Assembly: GCA_040390855.1 (NCBI GenBank)
Contig: JAZJXO010000008.1
Location: forward strand, 62,001-126,000
Direction: 5' to 3'
Origin: Parvibaculum sp040390855
GTDB taxonomy: Bacteria > Pseudomonadota > Alphaproteobacteria > Parvibaculales > Parvibaculaceae
DNA: 64,000 nt
Within the stretch, counting starts at the first letter, position 1; each line of letters begins with the position of its first letter. The position numbers and the translations under genes are program-made. Of this stretch, positions 51,292-60,597 are shown one piece after another. The notes below the pieces were generated by a model that was given only the letters and a program-made list of their open reading frames with translations, had not been told where the DNA came from and ran no database searches.

Positions 51292-53577
51292 ATGAACACG
51301 ACTCCGCGCACAACCCCTCTGGCGCCCCTGACGCCTGTTGAAAAGGCATCTGTCGAAAAGGCGCCTATTGACAAGTCGCCCGCTGAAAAACGGACAGAGC
51401 CTGTTCCTGCGCCCGCCGCCGCGCTGACGGATGTGCTTATGAGTGAGCACGCCTTGTCGCCGGATCGTTTCATCAACCGTGAATTGTCGTGGCTCGCCTT
51501 TAACACCCGCGTACTCGAAGAATCAACAAACCCCAATCACCCGCTTCTGGAGCGTCTGCGCTTTCTCTCGATCTCGGCCTCGAACCTCGACGAGTTTTAT
51601 ATGGTCCGTGTCGCCGGTCTGCGCGGTCAGGTCCGTGCCGGTGTCGAGACACTGTCTCAGGACGGCCTCACGCCCAGCCAGCAACTCGACCGTGTGAACG
51701 CCAGCGCCAATGCGCTCATTCAGGAGCAGCAGAACATCTGGCTCTCCATTTCTCGGGAATTGCGCGGAGCAGGCATCTCCGTGCTCTCAGCTGCCGAAGT
51801 GACGCCCGAAGAGTTTTCATGGCTCGAAACGCGTTTTCTCGAACAGGTCTTTCCGGTTCTGACGCCGCTTGCCATTGACCCGGCCCATCCGTTCCCGTTC
51901 ATTCCCAATCTCGGTTTCGCGTTGGCATTGCAACTGCGCCGCCAGATCGACAGCAAGCCGATGAATGCGCTCCTGCCCATCCCGACGCAGGTTGAGCGCT
52001 TTGTCCGTCTGCCTGACCGCGACAACAGCAAGGTCATCCATTTCATCGCACTGGAAGATATGATCGGCCTTTTCCTCGGGCGTCTCTTTCCCGGCTATGA
52101 CGTCATAGGGCAGGGCGCATTCCGCCTGCTGCGTGACAGCGATATTGAAATCGAGGAAGAAGCCGAAGACCTCGTGCGCTATTTCGAAAGTGCATTGAAG
52201 CGTCGCCGTCGTGGCAGCGTCATCCGTCTGAAGATGCAGGCAAAGACGCCGCAGTCACTCCGCGATTTTGTCATCAGCGAGCTTGACGTTGGCGAAAAGG
52301 AGTTCGCCCTTGTCGATGGCCTGCTCGGTCTGGCGCAAACCGCGCAGCTCATTGTCGATGAACGCCCCGAACTCAAATTTCTGCCTTATAACGCGCGCTT
52401 CCCCGAACGCATCCGCGATCATGGCGGCGACTGCCTTGCCGCCATCCGTTCCAAAGACATCGTCGTCCATCATCCTTACGAGAGCTTCGACGTCGTCGTG
52501 CAGTTCATCCGTCAGGCCGCCGCCGATCCGGACGTCGTGGCCATCAAGCAGACGCTCTACCGCACGTCGAAAGACAGTCCCATCGTGCAGGCGCTCATCG
52601 AGGCCGCCGAAGCGGGTAAGTCCGTCACCGCGCTGGTGGAGTTGAAAGCCCGTTTCGACGAGGCCGCCAACATCGTCTGGGCGCGCAACCTGGAACGTGC
52701 CGGTGTTCAGGTCGTTTTCGGCTTCATCGAATTGAAGACCCATGCCAAACTCTCGCTCGTTGTCCGCCGCGAAGGCGGCACGTTGCGCTCCTATGTCCAT
52801 TTCGGCACCGGCAACTACCATCCCGTAACGGCCAAGATTTACACCGACTTGTCGATGTTCACCTGCGATCCGCTGCTCGCCGCCGATGTGTCGCAAATCT
52901 TCAATTTCATCACCGGCTATGCCGAGCCCAAGCATCTCAATCTCATTTCGATCTCGCCGGTGAGCCTGCGCAGCACGCTTCTGAGGCATATCGAGGAAGA
53001 AATCGGACATGCCAGAGCGGGCCGTCCGGGGGCCATTTGGGCAAAGCTCAATTCCTTGGTCGATCTCGACATCATCGACGCGCTCTATGGCGCGAGCCAG
53101 GCAGGCGTCAAAATCGAACTTGTCATTCGCGGCATCTGTTGCTTGCGTCCGGAAGTGCCAGGGCTGTCGGATAATATCCGCGTAAAGAGCATCGTCGGCC
53201 GCTTCCTGGAACATTCCCGCATCATCTGCTTTGGCAATGGTCATGGCCTCCCGTCCGACAAGGCCAAAGTCTATATCTCGTCGGCCGACTGGATGCCGCG
53301 CAATCTCGATCGTCGCGTCGAAGTGCTGGTGCCTATACTCAACCCCACCGTGCATGATCAGGTGATGGATCAGATCATGGTGGCGAACCTGCGCGACAAT
53401 CAGCAGAGCTGGTGCCTCAGGGCCGATGGCAGTTATGTGCGCCAGGCCGTGCCCGAAGGCGGCACAGCTTTCAATGCCCACACCTATTTTATGAACAATG
53501 CCAGCCTGTCGGGTCGCGGCAAATCGCTCAAAGCGTCCGTCCGTCCCGATTTCAAGGACAAGTCCCATAAAAGCTAG
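51292..53577 (+). CDS. ppk: Polyphosphate kinase 1
   Basis: Makes inorganic polyphosphate from ATP. From ATG 51292 the protein is 761 residues, longer than the roughly 690 of E. coli. The extra N-terminal part is low-complexity, with a VEKASVEKAPIDKSPAEK repeat. The core begins RFINRELSWLAFN. The expected phospho-acceptor His (His503) is in YVHFGTGNYHP, and the HHPYESFDVVVQFI region is intact. The start is uncertain: ATG 51226 is in frame, but GAAGAG precedes 51292. ppx follows. Confidence 0.96.
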   Translation: MNTTPRTTPLAPLTPVEKASVEKAPIDKSPAEKRTEPVPAPAAALTDVLMSEHALSPDRFINRELSWLAFNTRVLEESTNPNHPLLERLRFLSISASNLDEFYMVRVAGLRGQVRAGVETLSQDGLTPSQQLDRVNASANALIQEQQNIWLSISRELRGAGISVLSAAEVTPEEFSWLETRFLEQVFPVLTPLAIDPAHPFPFIPNLGFALALQLRRQIDSKPMNALLPIPTQVERFVRLPDRDNSKVIHFIALEDMIGLFLGRLFPGYDVIGQGAFRLLRDSDIEIEEEAEDLVRYFESALKRRRRGSVIRLKMQAKTPQSLRDFVISELDVGEKEFALVDGLLGLAQTAQLIVDERPELKFLPYNARFPERIRDHGGDCLAAIRSKDIVVHHPYESFDVVVQFIRQAAADPDVVAIKQTLYRTSKDSPIVQALIEAAEAGKSVTALVELKARFDEAANIVWARNLERAGVQVVFGFIELKTHAKLSLVVRREGGTLRSYVHFGTGNYHPVTAKIYTDLSMFTCDPLLAADVSQIFNFITGYAEPKHLNLISISPVSLRSTLLRHIEEEIGHARAGRPGAIWAKLNSLVDLDIIDALYGASQAGVKIELVIRGICCLRPEVPGLSDNIRVKSIVGRFLEHSRIICFGNGHGLPSDKAKVYISSADWMPRNLDRRVEVLVPILNPTVHDQVMDQIMVANLRDNQQSWCLRADGSYVRQAVPEGGTAFNAHTYFMNNASLSGRGKSLKASVRPDFKDKSHKS

Positions 53578-53690
53578 ATACGTATCAGCACTTTTTCTGC
53601 TCGGAGCCCGCTCATTTTCTGCTAAGAGAAGGACCGGAACAGTCCGAGCGGCGGAGAGTGTGAGATCAGTACGCAAGCAGAGGTGACGTC

Positions 53691-55187
53691 GTGAGCGTCG
53701 GCAAAGGTGGCCGGTTTGGCATTGTCGATCTGGGGTCGAATTCCGTCCGCCTCGTCGTCTATGCAGCCGCCGCGCGCAGCCCCGTCCTCGTCTTCAACGA
53801 GAAAATTCTCTGCGGTCTCGGTCGCAGTCTGGCGAGCACAGGCCGCCTTGATCCCAAAGCCATTGAGCGCGCGCTCGCGGCACTCACGCGCTTTATCGCC
53901 CTGCGTGAACAGATCGGTATCGACCATCTCGTCATTGCCGCCACCGCCGCCGTGCGCGATGCAGAGGACGGTCCGGAGTTTCTGCTTCGCGCCGAAGAAA
54001 TTTGCGGTTTCAAGATCACACTCGTGTCAGGTGCCGAAGAGGCCCGCCTGTCTGCGCAGGGCGTGCTGTCCGGCATCCCCGATGCAGACGGCGTGGTCGG
54101 CGATCTCGGCGGTGCGAGCCTCGAACTTGTCGGGGTCAGCGGTGGCCGCCGCCTCGGCGAAGGCGTCACGCTGCCAGTGGGGCCGCTGCGCATCATGGAC
54201 ATGGCCAATGGCTCGCTCACTGAGGCCTCCGCCATTGTGGACAGGGCATTCAGGGGCCTCGACATCTTCAAGGAGTTTCAGGGCAAGCGCCTCTACGTTG
54301 TCGGCGGCGTCTGGCGCAATCTTGCGCGCATCCACATGTCCCAGCGCCAGTATCCGATCCATGTGCTGCACGAATATGTGATCCCTGCCAAGGATGCGAT
54401 CGACCTGACCAAAGTGATCGAACGTCTCGGGCCGAAATCACTTTCGCAAATTCCCGAAATATCCGAGCGACGCATCGAAGCCTTGCCCATCGGCGCACTC
54501 ATTCTCGACAAGCTGATTGACGCGATGAAGGCCAAGGACATCGTGATCTCGGCCTATGGTCTGCGCGAAGGCATTCTTTTCGACCATCTCGACAAACGCG
54601 AACAGGCCAAAGACCCGCTGATTGAAGGCGCGCGCGATCTTGCCGAACGCCTCGCGCGTTTCCCGCAGCATGGTGCCGAGCTTCTGCCTTGGACCGCGCC
54701 GCTCTTCGCGCCCGAACTCCTCGGCGAAACAGCGGCGCAGGCGCGTTTGCGTCATGCCGCCTGCATCCTCGCCGACATCGGCTGGTACGTGCATCCCGAC
54801 TACCGCGCTCACCAGTCCATGACACAAATCCTGCTCGCGCCTTTTGCTGGCATCGACCATCCGAGCCGCATGTTGCTTGCCCGCACGCTCTATCACCGCC
54901 ACGAGGGCAGGGGCGAACCCGACCTCATCGGCAATCTCTCGAACATTCTGAGCGATGAAGAAAACTTCCGAGCCTTGATCCTCGGTTTGGCGCTCCGCCT
55001 GGCCTTCACTCTCTGCGCCGCAACGCCCGGCATGTTGCCGAAAACCAAACTTGAGATCGACAAGGATACCGTGACCCTGACAGTCCCCCGCCGCTATGAA
55101 CCCCTGCTCGGTGAAGTCGTCCAGAAACGAGTGACAGCGCTTGGCCGCGCTCTGAACCGCAAAGGCGAAACGCGGGTCGGGAAGTAG
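53691..55187 (+). CDS. ppx: Exopolyphosphatase / pppGpp phosphohydrolase
   Basis: Breaks down polyphosphate and can hydrolyse pppGpp. The 498-residue protein of the Ppx/GppA family has the nucleotide-binding motif GIVDLGSNSVRLV at residues 8-20. A second motif is GDLGGASLEL, and an HD-like C-terminal half follows. The start is GTG at 53691 with GAGGT upstream. Pairing with ppk suggests control of polyphosphate level. Confidence 0.95.
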   Translation: MSVGKGGRFGIVDLGSNSVRLVVYAAAARSPVLVFNEKILCGLGRSLASTGRLDPKAIERALAALTRFIALREQIGIDHLVIAATAAVRDAEDGPEFLLRAEEICGFKITLVSGAEEARLSAQGVLSGIPDADGVVGDLGGASLELVGVSGGRRLGEGVTLPVGPLRIMDMANGSLTEASAIVDRAFRGLDIFKEFQGKRLYVVGGVWRNLARIHMSQRQYPIHVLHEYVIPAKDAIDLTKVIERLGPKSLSQIPEISERRIEALPIGALILDKLIDAMKAKDIVISAYGLREGILFDHLDKREQAKDPLIEGARDLAERLARFPQHGAELLPWTAPLFAPELLGETAAQARLRHAACILADIGWYVHPDYRAHQSMTQILLAPFAGIDHPSRMLLARTLYHRHEGRGEPDLIGNLSNILSDEENFRALILGLALRLAFTLCAATPGMLPKTKLEIDKDTVTLTVPRRYEPLLGEVVQKRVTALGRALNRKGETRVGK

Positions 55188-55210
55188 GGTTTCTAAGGCT
55201 CGATGACAAA

Positions 55211-56383
55211 TCAGGTGGAAGAGCTTTGCTTTCCAGCGTTCTCGATCAGAATAATTTTTCGCCCCTTCGCGCCCAGCGCCAGCTCGCCGCGCTTTAGCCG
55301 CAGCGCGTCATTGCCGAACACCTCGCGCCGCCAGCCGGTCAGTGCGGGCACGTCCGCTTCGTCGTAAGCGGCAATCTGCTCAAGGTCGGACACTTTGGCG
55401 ATTAGCTTCTGCGCCACTTCATGCTGTTCGCAACGCATCGACAGCAGCACCTTCAGCAATTCCACCAGAGGTCCGATGCCGGGCGGTAGCGGATCTGCCT
55501 GCTCGGTCTCGGGAATTTGCTCGTCGGGCATGTTGAGCCCGCGTTCAATCGCTTCCATCAGCCCCGCTGCCATGCGGCTGTTCGACATGCCTTTGGGAAC
55601 AGCGCGCAACTGGTCGAGGTCGGCCGCGTTACGCGGAATCTGTGTGGCGATTTCCGCCAGCGCATCATCTTTCAGAATGCGTGAACGTGGCTGATTGCGC
55701 TCCTGCGCCTGCCGCTCGCGCCATGCCGCGACTTCAACCAGAACGGCAAGGCCCTTGCGGCTTTTGAACCGCGTCTTGAGCCGTTTCCATGAATCTTCCG
55801 GACGGCTCTCGTAAGTCTCGGGGTCCTGTAGGATCGCCATTTCCTCGGCAACCCAGCGCGCGCGCCCCGTCTGTGTCAGCCGCTTGGCGAGCACTTCATA
55901 GATTTTGCGCAAATGCGTCACATCGCCGACCGCATATTGCATTTGTTTTTCCGACAGCGGACGCCGCGCCCAGTCGGTGAAGCGCGATGACTTGTCGACC
56001 GTGCCGTTGGTCAGCCGGTTGACCAGCGTTTCATAACCCACGCTGTCGCCGAAGCCGCAAACCATGGCCGCGACCTGCGTGTCAAATAGCGGATCGGGGA
56101 TCGCCTGCGCGTCATGCCAGAAGATTTCAATGTCCTGCCGCGCGGCGTGAAAAACCTTCACGACTTTCTTGTTGCGCATCAGATCATAGAAGGAGGTCAG
56201 GTCGATGTCGGGTGCCAGCGGGTCGATAACGACCTCGTCATTGGGGCCCGCCATCTGGATCAGGCAGAGCTTCGACCAGAAGGTCGAGTCGCGCATGAAC
56301 TCGGTATCAACCGTGACAAAGCCCGCGCCGGACAGGCGCGCACAGACAGTTTCGAGTTCGGCGGTGGTCGTAACGATAATCAT
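55211..56383 (-). CDS. rnd: Ribonuclease D
   Basis: A 3'-5' exoribonuclease that trims tRNA and other RNAs. The 390-residue protein has the DEDD exonuclease motifs: Asp26 and Glu28 in VDTEFMRDSTFW, VFHAARQDIEIF, and YAVGDVTHLRKIYEVL. Two HRDC-like domains follow. The ATG at 56383 starts MIIVTTTAEL, as in the family; the longer frame covers non-coding sequence. It is divergent from aspS and convergent with ppx. Confidence 0.96.
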   Translation of the reverse strand: MIIVTTTAELETVCARLSGAGFVTVDTEFMRDSTFWSKLCLIQMAGPNDEVVIDPLAPDIDLTSFYDLMRNKKVVKVFHAARQDIEIFWHDAQAIPDPLFDTQVAAMVCGFGDSVGYETLVNRLTNGTVDKSSRFTDWARRPLSEKQMQYAVGDVTHLRKIYEVLAKRLTQTGRARWVAEEMAILQDPETYESRPEDSWKRLKTRFKSRKGLAVLVEVAAWRERQAQERNQPRSRILKDDALAEIATQIPRNAADLDQLRAVPKGMSNSRMAAGLMEAIERGLNMPDEQIPETEQADPLPPGIGPLVELLKVLLSMRCEQHEVAQKLIAKVSDLEQIAAYDEADVPALTGWRREVFGNDALRLKRGELALGAKGRKIILIENAGKQSSST

Positions 56384-56454
56384 GCTGCGGCTTCTATAAC
56401 CGATCCTCGCGAGTCTGTCTTCGACAAGATGCCTCGTGCCCTCACCCTTCTTTC

Positions 56455-56480
56455 CAGCCTTCCCATTGAGGGGAAGGCTG
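56455..56480. repeat. Palindrome between rnd and aspS
   Basis: CAGCCTTCCC (56455-56464) and GGGAAGGCTG (56471-56480) form a perfect 10-base stem with a 6-base loop. It lies in the 265-base divergent gap between rnd and aspS, where promoters are expected. It is similar in style to the hairpin at 42754 and may belong to a small repeat family. Confidence 0.6.
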
Positions 56481-56648
56481 AAGGCGGGGGTAAGCCACGC
56501 CTTCCGAATCCTCCGCTTTACCTCCTTCGCGCACCCCCGCAACCACCCTTTGACAAGTCCCGTTCTTCCATGCACCTTCCCAGCGGTTTCGCGTGCGCGC
56601 CCCAACTGCGTCGCGAAGATTCTCCCTTGCTTCTCAAGGCCTTACAGT

Positions 56649-58448
56649 ATGAACCTCTATCGCAGTCACACCTGTGGCGCTCTGACAAAAGCCAACATCG
56701 GTGAAACCGTCCGCCTCTCCGGCTGGGTCCATCGCAAACGTGATCACGGCGGTCTGCTGTTTATCGACCTGCGCGACAATGCGGGCCTGACGCAACTGGT
56801 GTTCGACCCAGACCGCGCGGTCGCCTTCGGCCATGCCGAAAAGGTGCGTTCCGAATATGTGATCAAGGTTGAAGGCAAGGTCGTCGCCCGCGCCGAGGGC
56901 ACGACGAATGCGAACCTAGCCACCGGCGAAATCGAAGTCGCGGTCGAGAGCCTTGAAGTCCTGTCCGAAGCGCAGGACCTGCCGCTGCCGATCTTTGGCG
57001 AACCGGACTATCCGGAAGAAACCCGCCTGACCTATCGCTTCCTCGATCTGCGTCGCGAGACGCTGCACAAGAACATCCTGCTCCGCTCCAAGATTATCGC
57101 AGCCGCCCGCCGTCGCATGACGGATGCAGGCTTCAATGAATTCCAGACGCCGATCCTCACCGCTTCGTCGCCCGAAGGTGCTCGCGACTTCCTCGTGCCC
57201 TCGCGCGTTCATCCCGGCAAGTTCTACGCCCTGCCGCAGGCCCCGCAGCAGTTCAAGCAGCTCATCATGGTTGCGGGCTTCGACAAGTATTTTCAGGTCG
57301 CCCCCTGCTTCCGCGATGAAGACGCGCGCGCCGACCGCAGTCCCGGCGAGTTCTACCAGCTCGACGTCGAGATGAGCTTTGTCGATCAGGACGACGTGTT
57401 TGCCGCCATCGAGCCCGTGCTGCACGGCCTCTTTGAAGAATTCGCCAACGGCCGCAAAGTCTCGTCCTATCCGTTCCCGCGCATCGCCTATGCGGATTCG
57501 ATGCGCAAATACGGCAACGACAAGCCGGATCTGCGCAATCCGATCGAAATGTCGAACGCCACGCATATTTTCGCAGGCTCCGGCTTCAAGGTTTTCGCGG
57601 GCATGATCGAAAAAGACCCCAAGGTCGAAGTCTGGGCTATCCCCGCACCGGGCGGCGGCAGCCGCACCTTCTGCGACCGCATGAACTCTTGGGCGCAGGG
57701 CGAAGGCCAGCCGGGCCTCGGCTATATTTTCTGGCGCACGGAAAACGGCGTGCTGGAAGGTGCAGGCCCGCTTGCCAAAAATATCGGTCCCGAACGTACC
57801 GAACAGGTCCGCACCGAGCTTGGCCTCAAAGACGGCGACGCGGTCTTCTTCGTCGCGGGTCTTCCCAAAACCTTCGCCGCCTTCGCCGGTCTCGCGCGCA
57901 CGCGCATCGGCAAAGACCTGAACCTCATCGAAGAGGGCATTTTCAAGTTCTGCTGGATCGTCGATTTTCCGATGTACGAGTATAACGAAGACGAGAAGCG
58001 CGTTGATTTCTCGCATAATCCCTTCTCCATGCCGCAGGGCGGCTTGGATGCACTGAACAATCAGGACCCGCTGACGATCAACGCCTATCAGTACGATATC
58101 GTTTGCAACGGCATCGAACTGTCGTCGGGCGCGATCCGTAACCACAAGCCCGAGATCATGTACAAGGCCTTCGAGATTGCTGGCTATTCGGCCTCCGTCG
58201 TCGAGGACAAGTTCGGCGGTATGCTCAACGCGTTCAAGTTCGGCGCCCCGCCGCATGGTGGTCTCGCGCCGGGCATCGACCGCATGGTCATGTTGCTCGC
58301 CGGTGTCGAGAACTTGCGTGAAGTGACCATGTTCCCGATGAACCAGCAGGCACAGGACCTGCTCATGCAGGCCCCGTCCAGGGTGGAAGACAAGCAACTC
58401 AAAGAGTTGCACATCCGAGTTACACAGCCGCTTGAGAAGAAGGCGTGA
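56649..58448 (+). CDS. aspS: Aspartyl-tRNA synthetase
   Basis: A class II synthetase charging tRNA-Asp (possibly also tRNA-Asn in bacteria lacking AsnRS). The 599-residue protein has an N-terminal OB-fold (GWVHRKRDHGGLLFIDLRD), motif 2 around CFRDEDARADRSPGEFYQLD, and motif 3 GGLAPGIDRMVMLLA. The ATG at 56649 starts MNLYRSHTCG, as in the family; the longer upstream frame is not coding. The stop abuts the next start. Confidence 0.97.
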   Translation: MNLYRSHTCGALTKANIGETVRLSGWVHRKRDHGGLLFIDLRDNAGLTQLVFDPDRAVAFGHAEKVRSEYVIKVEGKVVARAEGTTNANLATGEIEVAVESLEVLSEAQDLPLPIFGEPDYPEETRLTYRFLDLRRETLHKNILLRSKIIAAARRRMTDAGFNEFQTPILTASSPEGARDFLVPSRVHPGKFYALPQAPQQFKQLIMVAGFDKYFQVAPCFRDEDARADRSPGEFYQLDVEMSFVDQDDVFAAIEPVLHGLFEEFANGRKVSSYPFPRIAYADSMRKYGNDKPDLRNPIEMSNATHIFAGSGFKVFAGMIEKDPKVEVWAIPAPGGGSRTFCDRMNSWAQGEGQPGLGYIFWRTENGVLEGAGPLAKNIGPERTEQVRTELGLKDGDAVFFVAGLPKTFAAFAGLARTRIGKDLNLIEEGIFKFCWIVDFPMYEYNEDEKRVDFSHNPFSMPQGGLDALNNQDPLTINAYQYDIVCNGIELSSGAIRNHKPEIMYKAFEIAGYSASVVEDKFGGMLNAFKFGAPPHGGLAPGIDRMVMLLAGVENLREVTMFPMNQQAQDLLMQAPSRVEDKQLKELHIRVTQPLEKKA

Positions 58449-58889
58449 GTGACCTCACGTAACGAATTAAAAGAGCGGAGCAGGGGAGAGCGGCTTTTGC
58501 AGGCCGTGCTCTACGAGGTCATTGCGCTGGTGTTTCTGACGCCGGTTTATTCATACGTGCTCAACCTGCCGCTCGACAATTCCTTCGCCACCATGCTGAT
58601 GATCTCTCTGGCGGTCATTGTCTGGGTCTATATCTACAACATGATTTTCGACCGCGCGATGTATGCCCGTTGGGGTCTTCTCGCGCATGAGAAGACGCAA
58701 TCCCTGCGCCTTCTCCATACGGTTCTCTATGAGCTGAGCGTGACCTTTATCGCGGTGCCGGTCATCCTCGTGATGAGCGGCAAGCCCTTCTTGGTCGCGC
58801 TGCTGGCCGACATAGGGTTCAGCTTTATTTTCGCTGTCTATACCTATGTCTTTTATCTGGTCTATGACCGGCTTCGACCCGTCGTTTAG
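58449..58889 (+). CDS. PACE family efflux protein
   Basis: A 146-residue membrane protein with four helices formed from two bacterial-transmembrane-pair repeats. It shows E-R-x-LQAVLYE in the first pair and a similar RLLHTVLYE in the second. This is the proteobacterial antimicrobial compound efflux (AceI-like) family, which exports biocides such as chlorhexidine or short polyamines. The Glu in each LYE helix is characteristic and thought to be proton-linked. The start is GTG at 58449 directly after the aspS stop (TGAGTG). No regulator is adjacent. Confidence 0.85.
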   Translation: MTSRNELKERSRGERLLQAVLYEVIALVFLTPVYSYVLNLPLDNSFATMLMISLAVIVWVYIYNMIFDRAMYARWGLLAHEKTQSLRLLHTVLYELSVTFIAVPVILVMSGKPFLVALLADIGFSFIFAVYTYVFYLVYDRLRPVV

Positions 58890-59440
58890 TTCAGCGGCGT
58901 CCGCGTTGTCACCGGTGCAGGCACAGGCACCCCGTCATCGCCCTGCTCGAACACCGGCACAGGGAAAGCATCAATCGGAATGATCACGCCGTTCGACGCG
59001 CTGATCGCCGCGCCTGCCTGTGTCGCGCCATATTTGTCATCGCCGTAATGCAGCGCGCCGTCAGCGCCCGAGATCGTGACCTTCGCCTTCTGCAAAGTGC
59101 CGAGTGTCGTCGTCTTGCCTGCAAGGCTTGCCGGCGTGTGCTTGCCCGGTACAATCTGATAGAGCAGCAGCGCCTGTGTATTCGTGCGGTCCGTCGTACC
59201 GAGCATATCCTGATAGCCGCCCTTCAGCGCCTCGAAGGCCGCGTTGGTCGGTGCGAAGACAGTGCGCTCGCCGCCCGTATAATTGTGTTTCGTGCCCGTC
59301 GCATCAATCACCGACACCAGAGTCGAAAACTGCGGGTCGCCCTTCAGCGTGTTGTAGATATTACCAGCCGCGAAAACGGGGCCCGCAACGGCCATCATGC
59401 CCGCGAAGGCGAGAGCTGAAAGCATGTGTTTGATTTTCAT
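58886..59440 (-). CDS. Secreted fasciclin (FAS1) domain protein
   Basis: A 184-residue protein with a signal peptide (MKIKHMLSALAFAGMMA, cleaved near FAA) and one FAS1 domain. Recognisable elements are ERTVFAPTNAAFEAL, LLLYQIVPGK and the end motif SNGVIIPIDAFPVP. FAS1 domains mediate adhesion or bind small ligands; the role here is unknown. The ATG at 59440 follows AGGTGA. Its end overlaps the convergent PACE gene by 4 bases. Confidence 0.93.
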   Translation of the reverse strand: MKIKHMLSALAFAGMMAVAGPVFAAGNIYNTLKGDPQFSTLVSVIDATGTKHNYTGGERTVFAPTNAAFEALKGGYQDMLGTTDRTNTQALLLYQIVPGKHTPASLAGKTTTLGTLQKAKVTISGADGALHYGDDKYGATQAGAAISASNGVIIPIDAFPVPVFEQGDDGVPVPAPVTTRTPLN

Positions 59441-59626
59441 TTTGTCACCTGTGTTCGATCTCTGAATGTACCGGACGCTATCTTCATAATTCGACCGAAT
59501 TGCGACGGCAACAAGGCATCCCCGTCGCAATAGTTCACACCGAAACGGATGCACTTCCTACTGGGCAAATCCCTGACTTGACCGAACAATGGACCGACAT
59601 TTTTGTGAGTCTGCGGGAGGCAAGCC

Positions 59627-60580
59627 ATGCCCAAAACCCATTCGCTTGTGCTCGTTAATCACCCCTTGGGGCAGGAGCGTCGCGATTTTGAAGAGATCGC
59701 CGCCAAGGTCGAAGCGCTCGCGCCTGAAATCTCCATTCATATCGTGCCCCATGATGTGAAGGTCGAGGATAGCGACCTCCCCGCCGATGTCTGGGCGCGC
59801 CCTGCTTTCAACGTCGCCTTCCAGTGGCCGCAAAAATTCCGGCCTCGGCGCGGCGTGACTTACGCGGGTCGTCCGATCAATAAATCCGTGCAGGCCCGCA
59901 AATACGACACCGCCGGTGTCGCTGTCCCGCCCACCGTGACTTACGACTTCGGCCGCGCCCTCAACCGCGATTTCTGGGGCGACTTTGTCATTATGAAACC
60001 GACCCGTATCGACATGACGTCCCACGGCAACAATGTCTTCCTCATGCGCACCGAGCGCGTTGCGGCGCTGGCGCAACGCATCTATCCGCCGCAGCATCCC
60101 GCCCGCGCGGCCCCCGTCCTCATCCAGAAATTCATCAACACTGGCGGCGTGCCGGAGAGCTACCGTGTTCTGACGCTGTTCGGCAAACCGCTCTATTGTA
60201 TGCTCTTCCGTCAGCACCAGCCGCGTGCGCCGCTCTACGCCTCCGATGAGGAATTGCTCCGTACACCAATCGCCTCCAACGCGGGCGACGACTACGTGCA
60301 TACAATGGTCGATGACCCCGAGGTCATCGCCTTCGCCGCCCGCGCCGCCGCGGCCATGCCCGCAATCCCCTTGCAGGGCATCGACGTTATTCGCGATATG
60401 GAAACAGGGCGGCTTTATGTTCTCGAAAGCAATCCCGGCGGCAATACCTGGCATTTCTCGTCAAAATTCTCCATCGGCAGCCGCAAGATTCTCTCACGCG
60501 AACAGCGCATCGCACAATTTGGCGCATGGGACATCGCCGCAAAAGTCTTGGCCGAGCGCACCCTTAAGGAAGCGCGCTGA
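59627..60580 (+). CDS. Orphan ATP-grasp domain protein
   Basis: A 317-residue soluble protein whose C-terminal half resembles an ATP-grasp ligase. IQKFINTGGVPESYRVLTLFG could be the ATP-binding lid region, and LQGIDVIRDMETGRLYVLESNPGGNT has the metal-binding D and E-x-N expected of the fold. The N-terminal part contains VNHPLGQERRDF and does not match a family I recognise. The ATP-grasp part would ligate a carboxylate to an amine or thiol. The ATG at 59627 has GGGAGG about 7 bases upstream. It is convergent with nrdJ and has no enzyme partners nearby. Confidence 0.75.
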   Translation: MPKTHSLVLVNHPLGQERRDFEEIAAKVEALAPEISIHIVPHDVKVEDSDLPADVWARPAFNVAFQWPQKFRPRRGVTYAGRPINKSVQARKYDTAGVAVPPTVTYDFGRALNRDFWGDFVIMKPTRIDMTSHGNNVFLMRTERVAALAQRIYPPQHPARAAPVLIQKFINTGGVPESYRVLTLFGKPLYCMLFRQHQPRAPLYASDEELLRTPIASNAGDDYVHTMVDDPEVIAFAARAAAAMPAIPLQGIDVIRDMETGRLYVLESNPGGNTWHFSSKFSIGSRKILSREQRIAQFGAWDIAAKVLAERTLKEAR

Positions 60581-60597
60581 AGTAACCACACTGTGCC

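Noticed and set aside
52255..53676. Minus-strand open frame of 473 codons inside ppk
   Set aside because: It is antisense to the well-conserved catalytic part of ppk, with no coding character of its own.
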